From: Sphingomonas sp. ATCC 31555
GTDB lineage: Bacteria > Pseudomonadota > Alphaproteobacteria > Sphingomonadales > Sphingomonadaceae
Reading direction: 5' to 3'
DNA length: 64,000 nucleotides
Assembly (NCBI RefSeq): GCF_000282895.1
Contig: NZ_ALBQ01000014.1
Span: 1-64,000 of the forward strand
This document shows positions 48,677 through 57,661 of the stretch, piece by piece. Each line of letters starts with the position of its first letter. Positions within the stretch are counted from its first letter, which is position 1. The position numbers and the translations under genes were made by a program. The notes below the pieces were generated by a model. That model was not told where the DNA came from. It searched no databases and saw nothing but the letters and a program-made list of their open reading frames with translations.

Positions 48677-50254
48677 ATGCCCAAGGTACTGATTTCCGAC
48701 AAGATGGACCCCAAGGCCGCGCAGATCTTCCGCGAACGCGGCGTCGAGGTCGACGAGATCACCGGCAAGACCCCGGACGAATTGAAGGCGATCATCGGCG
48801 AATATGACGGCCTCGCCATCCGCAGCTCGACCAAGGTCACCAAGGACATTCTCGCGCACGCGCCCAACCTCAAGGTGATCGGCCGCGCCGGCATCGGCGT
48901 CGATAATGTCGATATCCCCGCCGCATCCGCCCAGGGCGTGGTGGTGATGAACACCCCGTTCGGCAACTCGATCACCACCGCCGAGCACGCAATTGCGCTG
49001 ATGTTCGCGCTAGCCCGCCAGCTCCCCGAGGCCGATGCCTCGACCCAGGCCGGCAAGTGGGAGAAGAACCGCTTCATGGGCGTCGAGCTCACCGGCAAGA
49101 CGCTGGGCCTGATCGGCGCGGGCAATATCGGCTCGATCGTCGCCGACCGCGCCATCGGCCTGCGCATGCGCGTAATTGCCTATGATCCGTTCCTCACGCC
49201 CGAGCGCGCGCTGGAAATGGGCGTCGAGAAGATGACGCTCGACGATCTGCTGCTGCGCGCCGATTTCATCACGCTGCACACGCCGCTGACCGACCAGACC
49301 CGCAACATCCTCAGCCGCGAGAATCTCGCCAAGACCAAGAAGGGCGTGCGGATCATCAATTGCGCGCGCGGCGGTCTGATCGACGAGGTCGCGCTGAAGG
49401 AAGGCCTGGAGAGCGGTCATATCGCCGGCGCCGCACTCGACGTGTTTGCGGTGGAGCCTGCCAAGGAGCATCCGCTGTTCGGCACACCGAACTTCGTCGC
49501 CACCCCGCACCTCGGCGCGTCGACCACCGAAGCGCAGGTCAACGTCGCGATCCAGGTCGCCGAGCAGTTGGCCGACTATCTCGTCACCGGCGGCGTGACC
49601 AACGCGCTCAACGTGCCGAGCCTTTCGGCCGAGGAAGCGCCGCGGCTGAAGCCGTACATGGCGCTTGCCGAAAAGCTGGGCGGCCTGGTCGGCCAGCTGG
49701 CGCATGGCGAGCTTTCCAGCATCGCCATCGAAGTCGAAGGTGCGGCGGCCGAGCTCAACCAGAAGCCGATCACCAGCGCGGTGCTGGCCGGGCTGATGCG
49801 CGTTCATTCGGACACGGTGAACATGGTCAACGCGCCGTTCCTCGCCAAGGAGCGTGGTCTCGACGTGCGCGAAGTGCGCCATGATCGCGAGGGCGACTAT
49901 CACACGCTGGTCCGCGTGACCGTCGGCACCCAGTCGGGCGATCGTTCGGTGGCGGGCACGCTGTTCGGCAACGCCGCGCCGCGCCTGGTGGAGCTGTTCG
50001 GCATCAAGGTCGAGGCCGACCTCGCCGGGCACATGCTCTACATCGTCAACGAAGACGCGCCGGGCTTCATCGGCCGTCTCGGCACCACGCTGGGCGAGGC
50101 GGGCGTCAACATCGGCACCTTCCACCTCGGCCGCCGCTCGGCCGGTGGCGAGGCCGTGCTGCTGCTCTCGGTGGACGAAGCGGTGGACGATGCGCTGCTC
50201 GGAAAAGTTCGCGCACTCCCCGGCGTAAAGACCGCCATGGCGCTCGGCTTCTGA
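48677..50254 (+). CDS. serA: Phosphoglycerate dehydrogenase
   Basis: A 525-residue enzyme of the long (type I) SerA class. The substrate and NAD domain carries PNLKVIGRAGIGVDNVDIPAASAQGVVVMNTPFGNSITTAEHAIALMFALAR, ELTGKTLGLIGAGNIGSIVADRA and NCARGGLIDEVALKEGLESGHIAGAALDVFAVEP; a regulatory ASB region and a C-terminal ACT domain (MLYIVNEDAPGFIGRLGTTLGEAGVNIGTFHLGR) follow. It oxidises 3-phosphoglycerate, the first committed step of serine synthesis. The start at 48677 has an AGGAG upstream. Confidence 0.97.
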   Translation: MPKVLISDKMDPKAAQIFRERGVEVDEITGKTPDELKAIIGEYDGLAIRSSTKVTKDILAHAPNLKVIGRAGIGVDNVDIPAASAQGVVVMNTPFGNSITTAEHAIALMFALARQLPEADASTQAGKWEKNRFMGVELTGKTLGLIGAGNIGSIVADRAIGLRMRVIAYDPFLTPERALEMGVEKMTLDDLLLRADFITLHTPLTDQTRNILSRENLAKTKKGVRIINCARGGLIDEVALKEGLESGHIAGAALDVFAVEPAKEHPLFGTPNFVATPHLGASTTEAQVNVAIQVAEQLADYLVTGGVTNALNVPSLSAEEAPRLKPYMALAEKLGGLVGQLAHGELSSIAIEVEGAAAELNQKPITSAVLAGLMRVHSDTVNMVNAPFLAKERGLDVREVRHDREGDYHTLVRVTVGTQSGDRSVAGTLFGNAAPRLVELFGIKVEADLAGHMLYIVNEDAPGFIGRLGTTLGEAGVNIGTFHLGRRSAGGEAVLLLSVDEAVDDALLGKVRALPGVKTAMALGF

Positions 50255-50274
50255 AGCCATTAGGGGAGGCGGCC

Positions 50275-51372
50275 ATGACTGGTCTTCTCCCCGAAGGGTT
50301 TCACGATCGACTGCCGCCTGCCGCCGATGCGGCGGCCCGCCTCGAGACGCGCGTGCTGGGGCTCGCGCGGCTCTATGGCTATGAACAGGTGGATCCGCCG
50401 CTCGCCGAGTTTGCCGACGAGCTGGCGACGCGGCTCAAGACTGGCGCGGTGCACAATGCCGTGCGCTTCGTCGATCCGGTGTCGCAGCGCAGCCTCGCCA
50501 TTCGCCCCGATCTGACCGCGCAGGTCGGCCGGATCGCCGCGACCCGCATGGGGCATCATCCGCGCCCGGTGCGGCTGTGCTATGCGGGGCAGGTGCTCAA
50601 GCTCAAGGCGCCCGCGCTCGATCCGCGCCGGGCGATGCGCCAGATCGGCTGCGAGCTGATCGGGCGCGACAGCGTGGGCGCCGCGATGGAGATCGTCCGC
50701 GTCGCGATCGAGGCGCTGCAATCGGCCGGCGTCGAGGGGCTGGCGATCGACTTCACGCTGCCCGATCTGGTCGATACGCTCGCCGGCGGAACCCTGCCTT
50801 CTGACAAGCTCACCGCACTGCGCGAACGGCTCGATGCCAAGGATGCCGGCGGCGTCGCAGCGATCGATCCGAAGTACCTGCCGCTGATCGAGGCGGCCGG
50901 CCCCTTCGAAAGCGCAATGGGCAAACTGCGTGCGACCGATGCCGGCTCCGCCCTTGCCAGCCGTATCGACGGCCTTGCCACCATCGCCGCCAGCATCCCG
51001 GCGGGTGTCGCGCTGACGCTCGATCCCACCGAGCGCCACGGCTTCGAATATCAGACCTGGCTCGGCTTCTCGATCTTCGCGCGCAGCGTACGAGGCGAAA
51101 TCGGGCGCGGCGGCACCTACACGGTGGTGCACGAAGGCGGCCGCGAAGAGCCGGCCGTCGGTTTTTCGCTCTATGCCGATCCGATCCTCGACGCCGGCAT
51201 GGGCGGGGACTCGCGACGCCGCCTGTTCCTGCCCTTCGGCACGGACGTCGCCGCCGGCGCGTTGCTGCGTGCGCAGGGCTGGGTCACAGTCGCGGCGCTG
51301 GAGGCGGAAGATACTCCAGAAGCGCAACTCTGCACCCATGTGCTGAAGGGCGGCGCGCCGACGGTCCTGTAG
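50275..51372 (+). CDS. hisZ: ATP phosphoribosyltransferase regulatory subunit HisZ
   Basis: A 365-residue HisRS-like protein without tRNA synthetase function. It starts MTGLLPEGFHDRLPPAADAAARLETRVLGLARLYGYEQVDPPLAEFADEL, and has RFVDPVSQRSLAIRPDLTAQVGRIAATRM, VLKLKAPALDPRRAMRQIGCELIG and a C-terminal GLSIFARSVRGEIGRGGTYTVVHE-type end. It activates the short HisG enzyme in histidine synthesis. hisG is not in the window. It starts 20 bp after serA and is likely co-transcribed. Confidence 0.93.
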   Translation: MTGLLPEGFHDRLPPAADAAARLETRVLGLARLYGYEQVDPPLAEFADELATRLKTGAVHNAVRFVDPVSQRSLAIRPDLTAQVGRIAATRMGHHPRPVRLCYAGQVLKLKAPALDPRRAMRQIGCELIGRDSVGAAMEIVRVAIEALQSAGVEGLAIDFTLPDLVDTLAGGTLPSDKLTALRERLDAKDAGGVAAIDPKYLPLIEAAGPFESAMGKLRATDAGSALASRIDGLATIAASIPAGVALTLDPTERHGFEYQTWLGFSIFARSVRGEIGRGGTYTVVHEGGREEPAVGFSLYADPILDAGMGGDSRRRLFLPFGTDVAAGALLRAQGWVTVAALEAEDTPEAQLCTHVLKGGAPTVL

Positions 51373-51394
51373 CGGTTGGCGCCCGCAGGAAGCG

Positions 51395-52828
51395 TCAATC
51401 CGCGAGCAGGACCCTCAGCTTCTCCGATCCGATTGCCGCGAAAGCCGCCGCGACGGCGTCGCGATAGCGCGGATCTTCGGCAACGCGGGCGGGAAATACT
51501 TGCCGCAGCGCCAGCACCGCGTCCACCGGCGCATCCGCCGTCGCCGCCGCGGCGAGCGTGTCCGCGAGCGGATCGGTGATCGTCTCGCCTGCCCGTCCCT
51601 TCGCGCCGAGGAATGCAATCCAAGCCGCCACCGGCACGGCCAGTCGCGTCACCGAGCGCCCTGCATCGAGCGCCGACGCTGTCGTATCGAGCAGGCGATA
51701 GGGCAGCTTCTGTGAACCGTCCCAAGCGATTTGCGACAACAGGTGCCGGATCGCCGGGTTGCGGAAGCGATTGAGCACCGCGTCAACATAACCGGGCAAG
51801 TCGAGCCCATCCACCGGCCCGAGCGACGCGGCGATGTCTGCATGCGCCAGCCGTGTGACAAAGCCGCCGAGTTCGGCATCGGACATCGCTTCGAACACCG
51901 TCTGGTGACCCAGCATCAGGCCGATATAGGCCAGGCTGGAATGACTGCCGTTTAGGATGCGCAGCTTGGCCTGTTCGTAGCCGCGGACGTCGCTGGTCAG
52001 GGTCACGCCGGCGGAGGCGAGATCGGGACCGTCGGCCATGTCGAAGCGCTGCAGCACCCATTGGGTGAAGAATTCGCGCTGCACTGCCGCCTTGTCCTCA
52101 ACGCCGAGCTCGGCTGCAACCTTGGCGAGGAACGCCGCGTCACTGGCCGGAGTGATCGAATCGACCATCGAATCGGGAAAGGCAACTTCCGCTGCGATCC
52201 AGTCGGCCAGGCTCGCATCCCACTCGCGCGCTAGGGCAACACAGGCCGCGCGGAGCTTGCCGCCATTGCCGGTCATATTGTCGCAGCAGAGCATCGCGAA
52301 CGGCGCCACGCCCGCCGCGCGGCGATCAGCCAAGCCAGAGACGATCCAGCCGATCACGCTGGCCGGCTCCTCCGGTCGGATGCGATCGTGGACGATATCT
52401 GCATGGCCCATGTCGAGGGTGCCGTCGCCGGCCAGGCAGTATCCCTTTTCCGTAACCGTGCTGGTGGCGATCCGCACGTCGGGGCTGGCGAGAAGCGCAC
52501 GCAATCGGCGGCCTTCGCCTGGGCCGATTGCATCGGAATGCGCGGCGATGACACGGGTGGCGGGCGTGCGATCGATCACCGCCAGCGCGTAGAGCCCCTC
52601 CTGTGCCTTAAGCGCGTCGGTAGTGCTGCCGCTGCGCAGCGAAACCGCCGCAATGCCCCAACGAGGATCGGTGTCGAGCACCCGGTCGACAAACGCCGCC
52701 TGATGTGCGCGGTGGAACGCACCGGGGCCGAAGTGCACAATGCCGGTGCGAGTCGCGGCCAGATCATGGCCGGGGCGGAGGATGCCGGAAGGAAGCCCGG
52801 CAAGCGCGGCGCGTGAAAGCATGGTCAT
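51395..52828 (-). CDS. Mannitol dehydrogenase family protein (long-chain polyol dehydrogenase/fructuronate reductase-like)
   Basis: A 477-residue NAD(P)-dependent enzyme. The N-terminal Rossmann part includes TGIVHFGPGAFHRAHQAAFVDRVL; the centre has CCDNMTGNGGKLRAACVALA, and the catalytic KxxxxNxxH motif is KLRILNGSHSSLAYIG. It may act on mannitol, fructuronate, tagaturonate or arabitol; the exact substrate is not set by the sequence. The start is one of two ATGs (52828 or 52822). It converges with hisZ and follows the retropepsin-like gene on the same strand, 32 bp from it. Confidence 0.9.
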   Translation of the reverse strand: MTMLSRAALAGLPSGILRPGHDLAATRTGIVHFGPGAFHRAHQAAFVDRVLDTDPRWGIAAVSLRSGSTTDALKAQEGLYALAVIDRTPATRVIAAHSDAIGPGEGRRLRALLASPDVRIATSTVTEKGYCLAGDGTLDMGHADIVHDRIRPEEPASVIGWIVSGLADRRAAGVAPFAMLCCDNMTGNGGKLRAACVALAREWDASLADWIAAEVAFPDSMVDSITPASDAAFLAKVAAELGVEDKAAVQREFFTQWVLQRFDMADGPDLASAGVTLTSDVRGYEQAKLRILNGSHSSLAYIGLMLGHQTVFEAMSDAELGGFVTRLAHADIAASLGPVDGLDLPGYVDAVLNRFRNPAIRHLLSQIAWDGSQKLPYRLLDTTASALDAGRSVTRLAVPVAAWIAFLGAKGRAGETITDPLADTLAAAATADAPVDAVLALRQVFPARVAEDPRYRDAVAAAFAAIGSEKLRVLLAD

Positions 52829-52860
52829 ATGGTCAGGCCAATCAGACCCGACGCGCAAAG

Positions 52861-53868
52861 TCAATCGCGGGCAGCGGCCCGGAAGCCCCGTGACAGCAGC
52901 GGCGCCTCGGCATTCGGGCGCTTTTCCCGCGCGGGCCGCGGCAGGAAGAAGCGCACCTGGCGGTTTGGGAAATCAATCTCCACGCGACGAAAGCTGCGCA
53001 TCGCGTCCATCCCAAGCATGATCGCGGGCCGCTTGGTCAGGCCGAACCGCTTAAACGGCTCGGCATCGGCAAATGCTACCGGCAGCGCATCGAACGCAAC
53101 ATTGCTGACGCGCATCGATGGCACATGACCATATTGTGCCTCGGTCTTGCCGCCATCGACGCTGGTGAGCTCGATCGTCTGCAACGCGCCGACATTCTTG
53201 CCTACCTTCTTGCGCAGCGCTGTATTGCCCATCGTCACTTGCGACCCGGTATCGAGCACCACCCGCACCCGAGTGTTGGCATAATAGGCATCGGTGACGA
53301 TCAGCTGGCCGAACTGGTCCTTGGCGGTCACCACGATCTCGTCCGCGGCATGCCGGGCATTGCGCTTGCGCTTGACGCTGGGCCGCACCTCCATCGTGCC
53401 GGTGTCGAAATCGATCGTCACTTGGTGGTCGCGCAGCGTGTCGATGCCCAGCAGCCCCGCAGCCCCCAGGTGCTGCGCGTAAAAGGCAGGCGCGACGATC
53501 GCATGGCTGGTGCCGATCGATTCGATCTGCAGGTCGGGAACGATCACCGTCTCGACGGTGCTGCGCCCGGTCATCGAGGTGACAAGCACCGTCCCGCCCG
53601 GCGCAAGCCTCAACAGGCTTGCCAGTTCTCGCGAGACGACGGTACGCTCCGCGCCGGTATCGATGATGAAATTATATGGTCCGGTGCGGCCCACCGCTAC
53701 CGGAACGGTGAGGCGCGAACTCGTCTCCCCAAGCGCCAGCTGGATGGCATCCGGCTGCCCGGCCGCAGGAGCAGTCTCCGGATCGGTCGGCACCGGCCGC
53801 GGATCGCCGGCTATCGCACCAAGATGCAGAGCTGCCAGCAGCAGCACGGGCGAGACTCCGAACATCAC
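52861..53868 (-). CDS. Retropepsin-like aspartic protease with two DTG lobes
   Basis: A 335-residue protein with a signal peptide (LLLAALHLGAIAG). Two catalytic-type motifs occur: YNFIIDTGAERTVVS near residue 70 and VRVVLDTGSQVTMGN near residue 206, each in the context of a retropepsin fold, with LLGIDTL and MLGMDAM as matching downstream elements. Normal bacterial members have one motif and work as dimers; this chain carries both, so it could act as a monomer like pepsin. It would be periplasmic or secreted. No substrate is known. Confidence 0.8.
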   Translation of the reverse strand: MMFGVSPVLLLAALHLGAIAGDPRPVPTDPETAPAAGQPDAIQLALGETSSRLTVPVAVGRTGPYNFIIDTGAERTVVSRELASLLRLAPGGTVLVTSMTGRSTVETVIVPDLQIESIGTSHAIVAPAFYAQHLGAAGLLGIDTLRDHQVTIDFDTGTMEVRPSVKRKRNARHAADEIVVTAKDQFGQLIVTDAYYANTRVRVVLDTGSQVTMGNTALRKKVGKNVGALQTIELTSVDGGKTEAQYGHVPSMRVSNVAFDALPVAFADAEPFKRFGLTKRPAIMLGMDAMRSFRRVEIDFPNRQVRFFLPRPAREKRPNAEAPLLSRGFRAAARD

Positions 53869-53918
53869 GCTATTCTACGCCTGCGCATGTTGCGCAGCAA
53901 TCCCGCAAAAGAACGGGG

Positions 53919-56333
53919 TTAGTCCAGCCGCATCGCTTCGGCAGCGATGGCTTCGGCTTCTTCTAGCAACGCATCTTCGGTCGTGCCCTGAGCAACCGAT
54001 TCGCGCCCGATCATGATCAATACCGGTACGGCCATCGGGCTTACCCGCTCCAAATCGATGTGCAGCATCCGCGCGCCCGCTTCGTCTAAGAGCCGGGCCA
54101 GCCTGCCAACATCGGTCATCCGCGCCCGCGCGTCTTCCCAGGCAGCGCGCAGCAGGAGATGGTCGGGCTCATATTTGCGCAGCACGTCATAGATCAGGTC
54201 GGTCGAGAAGGTGACTTGTCGCCCAGTCTTCTTCCGGCCCGGATGCTGCCGCTCGACAAGGCCCCCGATGATCGCCACTTCGCGAAACGCGCGCTTGAGC
54301 AGCGCCGAACCCTGCACCCAGTCGACGAACTCATGCTCCAGGATGTCGGGCGAGAAGAGCGGACGCGGATCGACGATCTTCTCCAGCCCATAAACGGCCA
54401 GAGCATAATCATTAGCGACGAAGCCGAGCGGCTTCAGCCCCAGCGCCTCCATCCGCCGCGTGACGAGCATGCCTAGAGACTGGTGCGCGTTCCACCCTTC
54501 GAAGCTGTAGATGACGAGATGGTGCCGCCCTTCGTGCGGGAAGGTCTCGACCAGCAGCTGGCCGGGGGCGGGTAGCGCCGAGCGACGGTCCTGCGTCTCC
54601 AGCCATTCGCGCACGTCCGCAGGAAAGCGCGACCATTGCTCGGAATCGTACAGAAACTGCCGCACGCGATCGGCAAGGTTCGCGGTGATCGCCAGCCGGG
54701 CGCCCATATAGCTAGGCACGCGCGCCTGCTTCGCCGTTGCCCGCACGATCAGGTCGGTTGCCTCGACGCGTTCTACCTCCAGCGCCAGCCCGGCGAAGAA
54801 GAAGGTGTCGCCCGGCGAAAGCGAAGCGGCGAACCCTTCCTCCACCTTGCCCAGGCGCCGCCCATTCTTGAAGCGCACCTCCAGCATCGGCGATTCAACA
54901 ATAATCCCGGCGTTCAGCCGATGCTGCGCGATGAACGTGGGCTGGGTTACTCGCCACAGGCCATCGCGCCCCTGGGTCAGGCGCTTGAACTTGTCATAGG
55001 CGCGCAGCGAATAGCCGCCATCGGCAATGAAGTGCAGCACCCGCTCGAAAGCCTCCTCGCTCAGCGCGGAATAAGGCAATGCTGCGCGCACCTCCTGCAG
55101 CATATCGACGGCAGAAAAGGGCGCCGCACAGGCGCAACCCATCACATGCTGGGCCAACACGTCGAGCGTGCCGGGGCGGAAATGATCCGGATCCAGCTCG
55201 CCATGCTCCACTGCGTCAAGCGCCGCCCGCGCTTCGAGATATTCGAACCGGTTGCCCGGAATCAGCACCGCCTCGCTCGCCTCGTCGAGCCGGTGATTGG
55301 CGCGGCCGATCCGCTGGAGCAGGCGCGAGGCGCCTTTCGGAGCGCCCATCTGGATCACGCAATCGACATCGCCCCAGTCGACGCCAAGATCGAGGCTGGC
55401 GGTAGCGACCAAGGCCCGCAACCGCCCGTCTGCCATCGCCTGTTCGGCTCGTTCCCGCGCCTCCAGGCTCAGGCTGCCATGATGGACGCCGATCGGCAGC
55501 TTGAGATCGTTGACCTTCCACAGTTGCTGGAACACCAGCTCGGCAAGCCCGCGCGTGTTGCAGAACACAATGGTGGTGCGATGCGTCTCGATCTCTGCCA
55601 TCACCTGCGGAATCGCATAAATACCCGAATGCCCGGCCCAGGGCACGCGCCCTTCGGGCAGCAGGATGGCGATGTCCGGATCGGCACCCTTCTCACCTTC
55701 CACCAACCTCACGGTGTCGATATCGCCATAGGGTGCCAGCCACGCGCGATAGCCGTCCGGATCGGCCACCGTCGCCGACAAACCGACGCGACGATAGCCC
55801 GGCGCCAGCCGTTCCATCCGCGCCAGCGCCAGCGCCAGCAGGTCGCCGCGCTTGCCGGTGGCGAAGGCGTGGATCTCGTCGATCACTACCGTCCGCAGCC
55901 CGGCGAACATCGTCAGGCTGTCTTCATAGGAAAGCAGGAGACTGAGCGATTCGGGCGTGGTGAGCAGGATCTGCGGCGGCCGCGCACGCTGGCGAACCTT
56001 GCGCTCGTGCGGCGTATCGCCGGTGCGCGTCTCCACTCGGATCGGCAAGGTCATTTCGTCGATGGGCGTCAGCAGGTTGCGCTGCACGTCGACCGCAAGT
56101 GCCTTAAGCGGCGAGATGTAGAGCGTGTGTAGCCCCTCCGCCGGCGCTTCGATCAGCCCGGCCAGGCTGGGCAGGAAGCCGGATAGCGTCTTGCCCGCCC
56201 CGGTCGGCGCGACGAGCAACGCATGCTGCCCCGCCCGCCCCGCGTCGAGCATCGCGCGCTGGTGCCGACGCAGCGTCCAGCCGCGAGCGGCAAACCACCG
56301 GTCAAGCGGCGCAGGAAGAACGTCGACGGGCAC
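53919..56333 (-). CDS. Ligase-associated DNA damage response DEXH box helicase (Lhr-like)
   Basis: An 804-residue superfamily 2 helicase. Walker A is VAPTGAGKTLSGFLP, the DExH box is IDEIHAFATGKRGDLL, motif III-like SATV follows, and the C-terminal helicase domain includes TASLDLGVDWGDVDCVIQMGAPKGASRLLQRIGRANHRLDE. The Lhr-core and winged-helix parts (YSLRAYDKFKRLTQ, VESPMLEVRFKNGRRLGKVEEGFAASL) are present. Members occur next to an ATP-dependent DNA ligase and a metallo-beta-lactamase exonuclease and are thought to work in double-strand-break or interstrand-crosslink repair. The exonuclease partner is nearby at 56655. Confidence 0.92.
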   Translation of the reverse strand: MPVDVLPAPLDRWFAARGWTLRRHQRAMLDAGRAGQHALLVAPTGAGKTLSGFLPSLAGLIEAPAEGLHTLYISPLKALAVDVQRNLLTPIDEMTLPIRVETRTGDTPHERKVRQRARPPQILLTTPESLSLLLSYEDSLTMFAGLRTVVIDEIHAFATGKRGDLLALALARMERLAPGYRRVGLSATVADPDGYRAWLAPYGDIDTVRLVEGEKGADPDIAILLPEGRVPWAGHSGIYAIPQVMAEIETHRTTIVFCNTRGLAELVFQQLWKVNDLKLPIGVHHGSLSLEARERAEQAMADGRLRALVATASLDLGVDWGDVDCVIQMGAPKGASRLLQRIGRANHRLDEASEAVLIPGNRFEYLEARAALDAVEHGELDPDHFRPGTLDVLAQHVMGCACAAPFSAVDMLQEVRAALPYSALSEEAFERVLHFIADGGYSLRAYDKFKRLTQGRDGLWRVTQPTFIAQHRLNAGIIVESPMLEVRFKNGRRLGKVEEGFAASLSPGDTFFFAGLALEVERVEATDLIVRATAKQARVPSYMGARLAITANLADRVRQFLYDSEQWSRFPADVREWLETQDRRSALPAPGQLLVETFPHEGRHHLVIYSFEGWNAHQSLGMLVTRRMEALGLKPLGFVANDYALAVYGLEKIVDPRPLFSPDILEHEFVDWVQGSALLKRAFREVAIIGGLVERQHPGRKKTGRQVTFSTDLIYDVLRKYEPDHLLLRAAWEDARARMTDVGRLARLLDEAGARMLHIDLERVSPMAVPVLIMIGRESVAQGTTEDALLEEAEAIAAEAMRLD

Positions 56334-56392
56334 CGCCGCAATGTAGGCACGGTCGGCGCCGGTGGGGAGGCTCTGTTTACGGAAAGGCCGAA

Positions 56393-56569
56393 CTAGCCGT
56401 TCTTGCGATCCGCCGCGTCATGCTCTTCGTAATTGCGCCGCGCCGCTTCCTCGGTCTGCGCGCGGTCGCGCCGCGAGGTCTTGTTGCGCAACATCGCCCA
56501 GATCAGGGCCGCTGCCAGGATGATGGGTCCGATGACCACCATCACGCCCTGCATGCTCGATAGGTCCAT
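56393..56569 (-). CDS. Small membrane protein, hypothetical
   Basis: A 58-residue protein with one hydrophobic helix (GVMVVIGPIILAAALIWAML) and a charged C-terminal tail (RRDRAQTEEAARRNYEEHDAADRKNG). The start at 56569 sits within a CCATGG palindrome that also supplies an in-frame ATG (56568) for the gene on the other strand. It is on the same strand as the repair helicase, 59 bp upstream of it. Function unknown. Confidence 0.6.
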   Translation of the reverse strand: MDLSSMQGVMVVIGPIILAAALIWAMLRNKTSRRDRAQTEEAARRNYEEHDAADRKNG

Positions 56570-56654
56570 GGCCCGTCTCCTCTCGGCCCCGCCGCCTGCA
56601 CTCAACGAAGCCCGCCCCTCTTTCGATCCGCGCCCTCGTCCCCATATCGCAGGC

Positions 56655-57650
56655 ATGGCGCTCGGCAGCTGGCTCACTCCCGATCCCGCAGGGATTTATC
56701 TTCCCGCAGCGGATGCTTGGATCGATCCCAGCCGTCCCGTCGAACGCGCGATCATCACCCATGGCCATGCCGATCACGCGCGCGGTGGGCATTCCGAGGT
56801 TTGGGCAACGCCCGATACGCTGGCGATCATGGCTGCGCGCTACGGCCCTCAGAACGGGCGGGCGGTCGACTATGGCGAGAGCATTCGGCTAGGGCCGATC
56901 GATGTGGGCTTCGTTCCCGCCGGCCATGTGCTGGGATCGGCGCAACTGGTGCTCGATCATGCAGGCGAACGAATCGTCGTCTCGGGAGATTACAAGCGCC
57001 GTCCCGATCCCACCTGCATACCCTTCCAGCCCGTGCCGTGCGACGTGTTCATCACCGAAGCGACGTTTGGCCTGCCCGTATTCCGCCATCCCGAAACTCG
57101 CGACGAAATCGACAAGCTGCTGGCCGCCCTGCGCGCCGAGCCCGAACGCTGCGTTCTGGTCGGCGCCTATGCGCTGGGCAAGGCGCAACGGGTGATCGCC
57201 GAACTGCGGGCGATGGGTTTCGACGATCCTATCTATCTGCACGGCGCGTTGCAGTCGCTGTGCGATCTCTATGCCGAACGTGGCGTGACCTTGGGCGAAC
57301 TGCGACCGGCGACCGGCGCGGCGAAGAAGGCGCTGCAGGGCCGCATCATTCTCTGCCCGCCGAGCGCGCTCAACGATCGCTGGTCGCGGCGCCTGCCCGA
57401 TCCGATCACTGCCATGGCAAGCGGCTGGATGCGGGTGCGCCAGCGCGCCCGGCAGCGCAACGTGGAACTGCCGCTGATCCTATCCGACCACGCAGATTGG
57501 GACGAGCTGACCCGCACGATCGAGGAGCTGGCCCCGCGTGAAGTATGGGTGACACATGGCCGCGAAGATGCGCTGGTACACTGGTGCCGCCTCCGCCAGA
57601 TTCGCGCCCGCGCGCTCGACCTGGCGGGATTCGAAGACGAAGACGACTGA
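56655..57650 (+). CDS. Ligase-associated DNA damage response exonuclease
   Basis: A 331-residue metallo-beta-lactamase/beta-CASP-type nuclease. It begins GSWLTPDPAGIYLPAADAWIDPSRPVERAIITHGHADHARGG with the HxHxDH metal motif; GHVLGSAQLVLDHAGERIVVSGDYKRRPDPT follows, and ILSDHADWDEL is later. ATG 56655 is the usual family start; 56568 is an alternative that would overlap the divergent small gene. It is the exonuclease partner of the helicase at 53919-56333 in reported repair clusters. Confidence 0.9.
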   Translation: MALGSWLTPDPAGIYLPAADAWIDPSRPVERAIITHGHADHARGGHSEVWATPDTLAIMAARYGPQNGRAVDYGESIRLGPIDVGFVPAGHVLGSAQLVLDHAGERIVVSGDYKRRPDPTCIPFQPVPCDVFITEATFGLPVFRHPETRDEIDKLLAALRAEPERCVLVGAYALGKAQRVIAELRAMGFDDPIYLHGALQSLCDLYAERGVTLGELRPATGAAKKALQGRIILCPPSALNDRWSRRLPDPITAMASGWMRVRQRARQRNVELPLILSDHADWDELTRTIEELAPREVWVTHGREDALVHWCRLRQIRARALDLAGFEDEDD

Positions 57651-57661
57651 AGGAGACTAGC

